A DNA stretch of 64,000 bases from Vibrio aestuarianus (lineage in GTDB: Bacteria; Pseudomonadota; Gammaproteobacteria; Enterobacterales; Vibrionaceae): assembly GCF_012395185.1 (NCBI RefSeq), contig NZ_JAAZTU010000015.1, positions 35,299-99,298 on the forward strand, written 5' to 3'. The notes beneath the pieces are model-generated. The model was not told the origin of the DNA, searched no databases, and saw only the letters and a list, made by a program, of their open reading frames with translations. Shown in pieces: positions 56,886 through 64,000 of this stretch. The stretch's first letter is position 1. Each line of letters begins with the position of its first letter. Made by a program: the position numbers and the translations under genes.

Positions 56886-56920
56886 AAAAGAAGCCAGCCT
56901 ATTGCTGGCTTCTTTTGTTT
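56886..56920 (+). terminator. Terminator of pntAB
   Basis: AAAAGAAGCCAGC (56886-56898) pairs with GCTGGCTTCTTTT (56904-56916). Confidence 0.85.
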
Positions 56921-57019
56921 AACCATTATCATTACTGACATTGATATAACATATCTAATGTATTGCTAGCAGATAATGATCTACAATTTTACCATTCAAC
57001 CATTTGATGAATATACAAC

Positions 57020-58474
57020 TTGTTTAAAGCGATCAATCAATTTTTATGGGGCATCTTCGCCCTGTTGCCAATTTATACTTATGCAGATTCGTTGCCTGAA
57101 CGGATCGACCTGTTTGTATCGCTTTTTGACTACGATTCTGCCAGTGTTAGTTATGACATTCGGATCTTGCAAGCGGAATACCCGACGCGCCTTTTAACAC
57201 CAGAATCTATGCTGCCCCAAACCGCTGAATACCCATTAAAAGATATTCAACTGTTATATAAATTATCACAAAGTTGTACTGGTAAATTACCTCTTAGCCC
57301 ATTGATTACTGAACCTTTAGTTTTTACTCGAGCGCTTTGCAAAGGCACAAAATTGACGCAAAGGTGGTTTGCCCGCAGTGCTCTAATTCACCCTGGCGGG
57401 GGGAGTTATGCAGCACGTTATATTGGTAAACACCCTGATAGTACTGCCGATTTACAGAAATATATGCATATTCAAGAACGACCAAAAGCTAGCCATGACA
57501 CTCTACTTGGTCGTTTGCAAAGCATGAATGAAGAGAGCATTACTGCACTTATTGCTGGCTCGACCATGTTCGTAGAGAACAAAGATCTCTGGCTGCGAAA
57601 AGGTGATGAATATTACATTTTCGATGAAGATATATGGTTAGATAATGCTAGTAAGGCCGGCCTTAGCTATGCCATGTCCTCACAAAGTTCTACCTGCTTT
57701 GTGCAAAGAGGGAATATCTGCTGGGATGTAGAAGATCACTCTAACATTTTACGCATAAGCATGGTGGTGCTTGTTATCGCCAATATTATGCTCGTTTTGG
57801 GGTGGTCGGCTTATCGCTGGAATTCAAAACGGCAAGAAATGAAAAGTCGCATGTTAGTGCTACAGATTCTAACTCATGAGCTGCGCACTCCTATTGCTAG
57901 TTTGTCACTAACAGTTGAAGGTTTTCGACGAGAATTTGAACAGTTACCCGCTTCTGTTTATGATGAATTTAGGCGACTTTGTGAAGATTCAAGACGTTTG
58001 AGGCAATTAGCCGAAGCAAGTAAAGATTATTTGCAGTCCGATAACAAACCTCTTGCAACAGACTGGGTTCTTTCTGTAGAAGAGTGGTTACAATATAAAG
58101 TTGAAGAAGAGTTCAAAGAAGTGATTGAGCTCGAGATAAACAAAGATATAGCAGCTAAACTGAATGTGTATTGGCTGGGGACCTGTATCGATAATTTGAT
58201 CCGAAATGCCATAAAATATGGTGTTGCACCGATTAAATTGCAGGTTATAACAAATAAAAGTTCCATTACGATAAAAGTCACTGACCAAGGTCAACTGACC
58301 AATAAAGACTGGCGAAGTGTACGTAAACCATTTGTGAGTAAAAGTGGCCTTGGTTTAGGCCTCACGATTGTAGAATCCATGGTTGGTCGGATGGGTGGTA
58401 AAATGAAGCTTATTGGACCACCAACCACATTTATATTGGAGATCCCCTGTGAAACAGACATTGCTTCTCGTTGA
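57020..58474 (+). CDS. vxrA: Sensor histidine kinase of VxrA (WigK) type
   Basis: The kinase is expected to sense cell-wall damage and phosphorylate VxrB. The 484 residues have an N-terminal signal or anchor (FLWGIFALLPIYTYA), a periplasmic domain to about residue 240 (DUF3404-like), a membrane helix at about 243-263, an H-box with His286 in LQILTHELRTPIASL, and the ATPase domain (CIDNLIRNAIKYGV, KSGLGLGLTIVESM). The start is TTG: an in-frame TGA lies four codons upstream and no ATG fits the signal sequence. The downstream gene overlaps its end by 26 bases. Confidence 0.88.
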   Translation: MFKAINQFLWGIFALLPIYTYADSLPERIDLFVSLFDYDSASVSYDIRILQAEYPTRLLTPESMLPQTAEYPLKDIQLLYKLSQSCTGKLPLSPLITEPLVFTRALCKGTKLTQRWFARSALIHPGGGSYAARYIGKHPDSTADLQKYMHIQERPKASHDTLLGRLQSMNEESITALIAGSTMFVENKDLWLRKGDEYYIFDEDIWLDNASKAGLSYAMSSQSSTCFVQRGNICWDVEDHSNILRISMVVLVIANIMLVLGWSAYRWNSKRQEMKSRMLVLQILTHELRTPIASLSLTVEGFRREFEQLPASVYDEFRRLCEDSRRLRQLAEASKDYLQSDNKPLATDWVLSVEEWLQYKVEEEFKEVIELEINKDIAAKLNVYWLGTCIDNLIRNAIKYGVAPIKLQVITNKSSITIKVTDQGQLTNKDWRSVRKPFVSKSGLGLGLTIVESMVGRMGGKMKLIGPPTTFILEIPCETDIASR

Positions 58475-59108
58475 AGATGATAAAAACCTAGCTGACGGTT
58501 TACTGGTTAGCCTTGAGCAAGCTGGGTATGACTGTTTACATGCAGAAACGATTGCAGAAGTTAAGCAGCATTGGGATAGTGCTGATCTGGTTATTTTAGA
58601 TAGACAGCTACCGGATGGCGACTCTGTTCAATCACTGCCGGAATGGAAAAAGATTAAAGAGGTTCCCGTCATTTTGTTAACCGCCTTGGTTACTGTGAAA
58701 GATAAAGTGGCAGGACTCGATGCAGGAGCAAATGATTATCTAACCAAACCTTTTGCTGAAGCCGAGCTGTTTGCTCGCATCCGCGCACAACTTAGATCTC
58801 CTGAAGGTGAAGGACAAGATGATGCTAAGGTTATCACCCCAAATTTAGTTATCGATAAGTCAACTCGCGAAGTCTTTTATAAAGATGAATCGATAACCTT
58901 AACTCGCACTGAATTTGATCTGTTGTTATTTTTGGCCAGTAATTTAGGGCGTGTATTCACCCGCGACGAATTGCTTGATCACGTTTGGGGGTATAATCAT
59001 TTCCCTACCACACGAACCGTGGATACGCATGTATTGCAATTAAGACAAAAGCTTCCCGGCTTAGAAATTGAAACACTACGCGGCGTCGGTTATAAGATGA
59101 AAGCGTAA
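58449..59108 (+). CDS. vxrB: Response regulator of VxrB (WigR) type
   Basis: This OmpR-type regulator of 220 residues has receiver residues Asp10, Asp11, phospho-acceptor Asp51 (VILDRQLPDGDS) and Lys100 (YLTKPFAEAELF), then a winged helix (SITLTRTEFDLLLFLASNLG, RVFTRDELLDHVWGYNHFPT, TVDTHVLQLRQKL). The GTG at 58449 follows GGAGATCCCCT. In V. cholerae the orthologous system controls cell-wall integrity, type VI secretion and biofilm (family knowledge). Confidence 0.9.
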   Translation: MKQTLLLVEDDKNLADGLLVSLEQAGYDCLHAETIAEVKQHWDSADLVILDRQLPDGDSVQSLPEWKKIKEVPVILLTALVTVKDKVAGLDAGANDYLTKPFAEAELFARIRAQLRSPEGEGQDDAKVITPNLVIDKSTREVFYKDESITLTRTEFDLLLFLASNLGRVFTRDELLDHVWGYNHFPTTRTVDTHVLQLRQKLPGLEIETLRGVGYKMKA

Positions 59109-59977
59109 TGTATCAATTACGAACCGTTTTACTTGGCACACTAGCTTTTAGTGTGCCAATAACAGTGCAAAGTGATGAGTGGTTTGATAAAAACACACCA
59201 CTCACGCAAGCACACCAGCACTTGCTGAACAATGATTTACAAGCCATGTTTGATGCTTTAGTCGAAGTTTGGCAGCTCGAACAAAATCGCAACATCAAGA
59301 GCCATCTTAATAATCTATTAATCCAATCATTAACTACTGATTGTGGTAAAGGTTTAGACAAGCGCCCACTACCTGAATGGCTCAAATCTATCACTATAAA
59401 TCGCCAAGATATTCAAAGCCCTGGCCGAGATGCCTATCGTGTCGCCGTTGATGTTACCTCAATCAACACTCTTGATAGCGTCGAGCTAACAGAGTGGGTG
59501 GATAGACCTATTTCCAATGTCAATTCACTCGATTCATATAACAATGGCAAGGATAGGAAAGAGCTTCGCTATGTTAAACGCTACGATCTAAACAGCAAAC
59601 TATACCGTCTTGATATAACCGCTAGTGATCAACAGTCTTGGAGTGCATGGGTTATTATTGGTGAGCCTAAAGCAAGACAAGTCGTCCGCTGGGCTTCAAA
59701 AGATGAGTGGCAAATTGAAAAAAAAGCGCTACTAAATCCATACTGCCCATTACCTGAGTTGAATGTATCACTCTATGATTACGTCGATGGACAGTATTCT
59801 AAGTTGTGGAGCAAAAGCTACGTGTCTGAATATCCCAATTCTTTAGAGGTGACGAATTTGTCCTCCGATAGATATGTATTGGCGGTAACAATGACCAGTC
59901 AGCGTTGGCAAGGTCCGATCACGATTGAGCAATCTCAAGTTATCAGTAAAACATATGATGTTTCTGTGGATGAATAA
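59108..59977 (+). CDS. vxrC: Exported DUF2861-like protein of the vxr operon
   Basis: The 289-residue protein has a signal peptide (TVLLGTLAFSVPITVQS). The rest includes NTPLTQAHQHLLNNDLQAMF and later beta-rich segments. Its ATG overlaps the vxrB stop (TAATG), so it is translationally coupled to the two-component genes. Equivalent genes in V. cholerae are the third gene of the vxrABCDE operon; the role is not established. The gene symbol is by position. Confidence 0.75.
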   Translation: MYQLRTVLLGTLAFSVPITVQSDEWFDKNTPLTQAHQHLLNNDLQAMFDALVEVWQLEQNRNIKSHLNNLLIQSLTTDCGKGLDKRPLPEWLKSITINRQDIQSPGRDAYRVAVDVTSINTLDSVELTEWVDRPISNVNSLDSYNNGKDRKELRYVKRYDLNSKLYRLDITASDQQSWSAWVIIGEPKARQVVRWASKDEWQIEKKALLNPYCPLPELNVSLYDYVDGQYSKLWSKSYVSEYPNSLEVTNLSSDRYVLAVTMTSQRWQGPITIEQSQVISKTYDVSVDE

Positions 59978-60037
59978 CTAAAGATAATAGACAATAGGCC
60001 GTTATAGACTTAAAGGAATTAATACGTTTATAACACT

Positions 60038-61198
60038 ATGAAAAAATTCATCAAAACACTGCCATTAACAATCGCGCTGACACCTTCTTTAGCAGTAGCG
60101 GCAAATTATGCCATTGAAGCCAGAGGCGATGCGATGGGTGGCGTTGGGGTTGTATCTGCTAATTTTCTAACCGCACCTTTTTATAACCCAGCTTTGGTAG
60201 CCATTTATCGCCGTAACGATGATGCAGGAATGATACTTCCAAGCATTGGTATTTCCTACAATGATGAAGACAAAATGGTGGATGATTTAGATAGCATCTC
60301 TAGTATGCTAGATAATAAAAACTATCAAGATCTTCAGAAAACCTTAGACAATTTAGCAGGTGACAGCTTAAAAGCTGAAATTGGTGGTGTTGTTGCGTTT
60401 GCCATTCCGAATCAATTTATAGCAGCTAATCTATTTGCGAAAGCGTACACTGAAACTTTTGTTACTCCTGATATCTATACCACTGGTAGTACCTCTGTCG
60501 AAAACGCAGAATTAAGCGCTGTAAATGCGGTGTCTGTTGGGGTAACTGAAATTGGGTTATCGTTAGCCAAATATCAAACATTTTTAGGTCAACATATTGC
60601 ATTTGGTGTAACGCCAAAACTGCAACGAATCTACACTTATGTATATTCAGCAAGTGTGACTGATTATGATATTAAAGATGTAAGAGACAGTAGCCAAGGT
60701 GAAACCATATTCAACCTTGATGCGGGTGCATTATGGTTTTATGGACCACTTCGCGTTGGTTTCTCGGCAACCAACCTTATTAAGCGTGATATCAATACAC
60801 AGTCGTATACTAAAACACTGACAAGTAAGACTTCCGGACAAACAAGAGACATTAATCTTGGCTACGCATACCAAATGCGCCCATTGTATACCGTTGGTAT
60901 TGGCCTAGTTGCCGATTATGCAACATTAAGTGTTGATTACGATCTTAATGAAGAAAAACGTTATACAAACTTTGAAGATAACACGCAAATGATCCGCATT
61001 GGTGGTGAAATTGACATTTTACGTCAATTAAAACTAAGGGCAGGGTACAATAAAAATTTAGCATACGACAATTTGGATGGCACCATTACCGCAGGTATAG
61101 GAATATCACCTTTAAACCTTTTTCAGTTGGATTTGGGGGCAAGCTACACTAATGAAAATGCTATGGGTGCATACATAAATTTCCTTGCTAGTTATTAA
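60038..61198 (+). CDS. vxrD: TraF-like outer-membrane beta-barrel protein of the vxr operon
   Basis: The 386-residue exported protein (signal MKKFIKTLPLTIALTPSLAV, then AA) resembles the conjugal-transfer TraF_2 barrel family: YAIEARGDAMGGVGVVSANF, APFYNPALVAIYRRNDD and many alternating beta strands to the final YINFLASY. It follows the DUF2861-like gene by 60 bases. The symbol is assigned by position in the operon and is tentative. Confidence 0.75.
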   Translation: MKKFIKTLPLTIALTPSLAVAANYAIEARGDAMGGVGVVSANFLTAPFYNPALVAIYRRNDDAGMILPSIGISYNDEDKMVDDLDSISSMLDNKNYQDLQKTLDNLAGDSLKAEIGGVVAFAIPNQFIAANLFAKAYTETFVTPDIYTTGSTSVENAELSAVNAVSVGVTEIGLSLAKYQTFLGQHIAFGVTPKLQRIYTYVYSASVTDYDIKDVRDSSQGETIFNLDAGALWFYGPLRVGFSATNLIKRDINTQSYTKTLTSKTSGQTRDINLGYAYQMRPLYTVGIGLVADYATLSVDYDLNEEKRYTNFEDNTQMIRIGGEIDILRQLKLRAGYNKNLAYDNLDGTITAGIGISPLNLFQLDLGASYTNENAMGAYINFLASY

Positions 61199-61214
61199 CG
61201 CAGTCTTTATAGTC

Positions 61215-61242
61215 AGGCTCCTCAACATCAGGAGCCTTTTTT
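61215..61242 (+). terminator. Hairpin that also holds the YoaH ribosome binding site
   Basis: AGGCTCCT (61215-61222) pairs perfectly with AGGAGCCT (61230-61237), followed by TTTTTTA. The right arm contains AGGAG, 8 bases before the next ATG, so terminator and ribosome binding site coincide. Confidence 0.75.
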
Positions 61243-61398
61243 ATGTTTGACGATCTCCCTACGTTATCCCACCAAGAACAGCAAGAAGCCGTTGAAAAAA
61301 TCCAGCAGTTAATGACCCAAGGTATCAGTACCGCAGAAGCGATAAAAATTGTTGCTACTGAAATCAGAGCAGAAAAAGCGGCAGAAAGTAAAGAATAA
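61243..61398 (+). CDS. vxrE: UPF0181 protein, YoaH-like
   Basis: A 51-residue protein beginning [20 protein letters not shown] and continuing [23 protein letters not shown]. It matches the short UPF0181/YoaH family in length and in its core (EQQ-AVE-IQ-LM-QG-S-AIA). The function is unknown. AGGAG at 61230-61234 is its ribosome binding site, inside a hairpin. The symbol is positional and tentative. Confidence 0.8.
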   Translation: MFDDLPTLSHQEQQEAVEKIQQLMTQGISTAEAIKIVATEIRAEKAAESKE

Positions 61399-61406
61399 CG
61401 ATAACA

Positions 61407-61432
61407 GGGCACTTATTTAGTGCCTTTTTTTT
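61407..61432 (+). terminator. Terminator after the YoaH gene
   Basis: GGCACT (61408-61413) pairs with AGTGCC (61419-61424) and is followed by eight T. Confidence 0.8.
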
Positions 61433-61731
61433 GCGCCTATCTCAAATCCACCTCAGAAAAACCCCATCTAAAAAATCAATACAATCTATTTTCAATGTCC
61501 ATATAATAAATAAAAACAATGGGTTACCAAGGAATAAAACACTGGCAAGTTATTCTGACAACTGATGAGCGTAATAAAATTACAGAAGTAAGTTCTTCCG
61601 TCATTCTAGTTAATTGCTAGGCAGTGGATAATGCCATATCGAGACACTGTCACTTTAAAAGTAAAACAAGCAATCAACTTCAAGTTATTTGGATATATAC
61701 TGAAATCAGTACGCCAGAGAGTAATAAGTTG

Positions 61732-61833
61732 ACCTTAAGTGTTGGGGTTACGTCACTTAAGGTTGATGCTGATAATATTGACAACATTCTGCACCGTGCA
61801 GATCAGCTTCTATACAAAACGAAAATCAAATAA
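61732..61833 (+). pseudogene. C-terminal remnant of a GGDEF protein
   Basis: LTLSVGVTSLKVDADNIDNI, then LHRADQLLYKTKIK, matches the closing strand and helix of a diguanylate cyclase domain. The active site and everything before it are missing; the frame upstream (from about 61624) is not recognisable. Confidence 0.7.
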
Positions 61834-61885
61834 ATAACCAGTAAAGACTTTGAAGTAATTACGGGCGTTAGCGAACCATAACTAT

Positions 61886-61914
61886 AGTGCGCATTATTTG
61901 CGGTTATGGTTAAT
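61886..61914 (+). other. dif-like Xer recombination site, probable phage/element junction
   Basis: AGTGCGCATTA (61886-61896) equals the XerC arm of Vibrio dif1 as I remember it, and differs by one base from that of dif2. After a 7-base centre TTTGCGG comes TTATGGTTAAT (61904-61914), nine of eleven bases identical to the XerD arm TTATGTTAAAT. In addition AACCATAAC (61874-61882) and GTTATGGTT (61903-61911) form an inverted repeat around the XerC arm, which could fold in single-stranded phage DNA. It lies just downstream of the vxr operon, where I recall the chromosome II dif of V. cholerae to be. Confidence 0.6.
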
Positions 61915-61938
61915 ACAGTTGCATACGCATTAATTATA

Positions 61939-61962
61939 ATATCTCTCGTTTCTGAGAGATAT
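61939..61962. promoter_or_regulatory. 9-base inverted repeat immediately before the phage-like gene
   Basis: ATATCTCTC (61939-61947) and GAGAGATAT (61954-61962) flank GTTTCT, ending four bases before the ATG. It covers the place of the ribosome binding site. It may be an operator of the encoded protein or an RNA hairpin. Confidence 0.55.
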
Positions 61963-61966
61963 CACC

Positions 61967-62335
61967 ATGAAGTATCACGAAATGACCAAAAACTTTGTTT
62001 TTCGTGAATTTGAGTGCAAATTAAGTGAAGAAGAGACCGCAAAACTTTGTTTTAAAAGTGTGACCGTGGTCAAGGGGTGGGATAAAGGAAAAGAGATACC
62101 AAGGGAGTGTAAGCGACTAATGAGGATGGCGAAAGGACGCGAACTCAGTTCATGCACAACCTGGGAGCAATTCAAAATGCACTATAACAGAATGGAATTG
62201 CCGACAGGGCAGCTTGTAACACCCCAAGAAATTTTAGCCGGTATAGCGTTGTTAGAAATTGAGGCGGTCAACGATGTGAAAACACTATCTAAGCTGCTTA
62301 AATTCGCGAGAGCAATCAGCAAAATAAAGGAATAA
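61967..62335 (+). CDS. Filamentous-phage-type regulator, Vpf122/DUF3653-like
   Basis: The 122-residue protein has an N-terminal half resembling a helix-turn-helix (FRECKLSEEE-like: REFECKLSEEETAKLCFKSV, then TVVKGWDKGKEIPRECKRLM) and continues GRELSSCTTWEQFKMHYNRM, a segment known to me from small Vibrio phage proteins. Length and character match Vpf122 of the V. parahaemolyticus Vf33-type phages, from memory. A dif-like site lies 53 bases upstream. It probably regulates phage or element genes. No replication or coat gene is seen downstream. Confidence 0.65.
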   Translation: MKYHEMTKNFVFREFECKLSEEETAKLCFKSVTVVKGWDKGKEIPRECKRLMRMAKGRELSSCTTWEQFKMHYNRMELPTGQLVTPQEILAGIALLEIEAVNDVKTLSKLLKFARAISKIKE

Positions 62336-62337
62336 AT

Positions 62338-62356
62338 TAGCCCCGTAAGGGGCTTT
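62338..62356. terminator. Terminator between converging genes
   Basis: AGCCCC-GTAA-GGGGCT (62339-62352) is followed by TTTT. It ends the phage-like gene and may also serve the leftward gene. Confidence 0.7.
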
Positions 62357-63076
62357 TCAGTAAGAATCAATAGGTAATTTGAGTTCTTCTAAGACTGAAA
62401 CTAATTCTTTGTTTTCTCTCATAAGCGTTGAGGACTTATAACTTAAAAACTGCATGCTTATGAGCAATAAACGAAGTAAAGAAAACTCAGTGAAATTAAT
62501 CATAGTTTCCATATGACTTTTGCGTTCCTCCGAAGTGAAACCATTTTCATCGGATAGTTTTTGAATTATTGTCTTAGTGATAACAAAAAATACACGCTGA
62601 GTATTATAAAGCTTTTCATCAGTATCAGCCTGTAAGATCATGTCTTTGATTGCCTGATTAGATACCTTTGCATTTCTTAACTCTACCACTTTAACTTCAA
62701 GTTGGCGTACGGCCATGACTCCTGAATACGTCTGACCATCGAATGTTAACCTAAAATATTCAAAAGACTCTCTCTGAGCGCCCAATAAATTAAAGAAATG
62801 AGTTTCAAAAGACCTTAATTTCTCATTTTTTATGTTAAGCCTCGATTCTTCAAGTAGAGTATTGTTGGACTCGTTCTGTAAGTTAAGTGATTTAATCAGC
62901 ATAACTAGAGAAATAAAGCTTAATAATGGACCTAAGACACCACCGACATAACCGCCGAACTGATTCCAATGATCGACATCATCGGAAAGTTTATACGAAT
63001 GGAACTGAATACCATATATACCGATTACCAATAGGATACATACAACAGCGGCATAAGTGTAAAAGTTATTCTTCAT
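62357..63076 (-). CDS. Two-helix membrane protein, putative AbiC-type abortive infection protein
   Basis: The 239-residue protein has two membrane helices near residues 7-23 and 42-62, with WNQFGGYVGGVLGPLLSFIS between and within them, followed by a coiled helical cytosolic region (NNTLLEESRLNIKNEKLRSF, ETHFFNLLGAQRESFEYFRL). The W-x-x-FG-x-Y-x-GG-x-LGP pattern and F-x-x-HFFNLL segment match the putative phage abortive infection (putAbiC) family. Its ATG lies inside the end of the upstream gene (11-base overlap), so both are translated together. Function in defence is inferred from the family only. Confidence 0.75.
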   Translation of the reverse strand: MKNNFYTYAAVVCILLVIGIYGIQFHSYKLSDDVDHWNQFGGYVGGVLGPLLSFISLVMLIKSLNLQNESNNTLLEESRLNIKNEKLRSFETHFFNLLGAQRESFEYFRLTFDGQTYSGVMAVRQLEVKVVELRNAKVSNQAIKDMILQADTDEKLYNTQRVFFVITKTIIQKLSDENGFTSEERKSHMETMINFTEFSLLRLLLISMQFLSYKSSTLMRENKELVSVLEELKLPIDSY

Positions 63077-63896
63077 TAGCTACTTCGAATCCAGAGATTA
63101 AATATTTTATGATATGCCCACTCTTTAGCCGTAGTGTGGTGGCAGTAATATCGATGTATTCCCACTTTTCAGATGGTACACCATTATTCTTATCAAGATT
63201 TTCTGAAAAACGTTTTCTAGCTGCTACACGAACTTCTTTATACGCAGATGGAAAACCGAATGCAACGGTTTCACTCTCACCCAGAATCAAAAGACGCCCA
63301 TTTCCAGTGTTAATATTAAGGCGTGTAATACAGGCCCTCAAGTTGACAACCTCTTTGTTTGCTCTTGGTGTAAGATTAGTTTTGCTTTGTTGGCTAATAG
63401 TTATCACGTCACGTCTATCAAATTCACTCGTGTGCGTTTTTATTACGACATTATAGCCGTAAGTACTAGGTACTGATGTTGCATTTTGTAGCGGACTGCG
63501 TCTTAACTTCTCGATTAATTTATCTTGAGTTTCTGCTGACATTCCTCCAATCAAAGTTACAGCAATATCGGACAACGGAGGGGATTCTTGGTATAAAGCC
63601 TCGGAAATGAAATAGCTGATAACTTGACTCATGGTTTCATGACCAATTTTTCTTAATTTATCTTTTAACTCAGGATCTTCCGTACCGACTTCAAACACCA
63701 AGCCATAGGAACCTTCAAATGATTCCATCATTTTGTTGCGCACTTTAGTCGCGCTCGTATTTCTATGAGACACATGATCAGCTATCACAGCTTCCACAAC
63801 GCTTCGTACTGCTTCCGAAGCTCCAGATATTGTTTCCAACCCCGTTTTCATATCTACTGCATGTTCTTCTGTTTGAATAATTAAGTCGAGTTTCAT
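63066..63896 (-). CDS. Unrecognised 276-residue protein coupled to the AbiC-like gene
   Basis: I do not recognise a family. The protein is soluble: the N-terminal part (IIQTEEHAVDMKTGLETISG, ASEAVRSVVEAVIADHVSHR) is helical, and the C-terminal part (VVIKTHTSEFDRRDVITISQ, VVNLRACITRLNINTGNGRL, WEYIDITATTLRLKSGHIIK) looks beta-rich, perhaps a ligand-binding or sensor domain. It is the first gene of the leftward pair and overlaps the membrane gene by 11 bases. A sensor-plus-membrane-effector arrangement is a plausible reading. Confidence 0.7.
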   Translation of the reverse strand: MKLDLIIQTEEHAVDMKTGLETISGASEAVRSVVEAVIADHVSHRNTSATKVRNKMMESFEGSYGLVFEVGTEDPELKDKLRKIGHETMSQVISYFISEALYQESPPLSDIAVTLIGGMSAETQDKLIEKLRRSPLQNATSVPSTYGYNVVIKTHTSEFDRRDVITISQQSKTNLTPRANKEVVNLRACITRLNINTGNGRLLILGESETVAFGFPSAYKEVRVAARKRFSENLDKNNGVPSEKWEYIDITATTLRLKSGHIIKYLISGFEVANEE

Positions 63897-64000
63897 TTAG
63901 AGATCCATATTATGTGCGTCTATGCATTGCATAGAATACAAAATTTACAGTATATGAGGATATAGATAACTCATTTTTATGAATAAAGTGTGCCCTAACA

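Larger units (their letters stand above)
61399..61966. other. Junction region between the vxr operon and accessory DNA
   Basis: This 568-base interval holds a terminator, a diguanylate cyclase remnant, a dif-like sequence and a hairpin just before the phage-like gene. It is the boundary between conserved and accessory sequence. Confidence 0.6.

Noticed and set aside
63985..64000. TGCCCTAACA at the right edge as a possible integron attC site
   Set aside because: Only a few bases are visible and no matching left half or repeated cassette structure exists in the window.

Overview
The window is a segment of a Vibrio genome, very probably the secondary chromosome (chromosome II) near its replication terminus. 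The evidence is gene content and order. The gcv/glyA cluster carries its own XRE-cupin regulator. pntAB is followed directly by a VxrAB-type two-component operon that ends in an UPF0181 (YoaH) gene, and then by a sequence that resembles the chromosome dimer resolution site dif. ERIC-type intergenic repeats, a GlyGly-CTERM protease and an unusually high number of GGDEF proteins also fit Vibrio. I do not commit to a species.

Layout. 1-1.5 kb: C-terminal part of a UvrD/Rep-like helicase cut by the left edge, possibly defence-related. 1.6-8.8 kb: glycine cleavage genes (glyA-gcvH-gcvP leftward; XRE regulator and gcvT rightward) with shared GAAAC/GTTTC operator candidates. 8.8-14.5 kb: a secreted trypsin-like protease, glgC, a PAS-GGDEF cyclase and two small envelope or periplasmic proteins. 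14.6-18.7 kb: cobyric acid synthase overlapping modABC. 18.8-30.8 kb: mixed housekeeping genes, including two diguanylate cyclases, an ABC-F ATPase, the Ohr/OhrR pair, a Blc lipocalin, an EAL phosphodiesterase, a TetR-PPC pair opposite a glutathione transferase, and an S4 protein. This part also holds the tail of an IS3-family transposase and several ERIC copies. 30.8-39.3 kb: fatty acid cis/trans isomerase, tRNA-Gly(UCC), an NAD salvage cluster (pncB, NrtR-like regulator, nicotinamidase), an AraC regulator and an Fe-alcohol dehydrogenase. 39.7-49.5 kb: an RND efflux pair with divergent LysR gene, a Core-2/I-branching glycosyltransferase, a U32-family protein (RlhA-like) and metY. 49.8-53.5 kb: two more GGDEF proteins, a cold-shock protein, and a ComFB-like plus HlyU-like gene pair. 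53.9-61.4 kb: pntAB and the vxrABCDE-type operon. 61.4-64 kb: accessory DNA.

The accessory right end is the most interesting part. After the YoaH gene and a diguanylate cyclase remnant there is a dif-like sequence. It has an 11-base XerC-type arm, a 7-base centre and a XerD-type arm with two differences from the Vibrio arm as I remember it. A 122-residue gene resembling the regulators of Vibrio filamentous phages follows, and then two overlapping leftward genes: an unrecognised 276-residue protein and a two-helix membrane protein of the putative AbiC type. I read this as the left junction of an element that uses the host Xer recombinases and carries a candidate anti-phage module. The other junction would lie beyond the window. 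Recognition of families is from memory and motif reading; no database search was possible.
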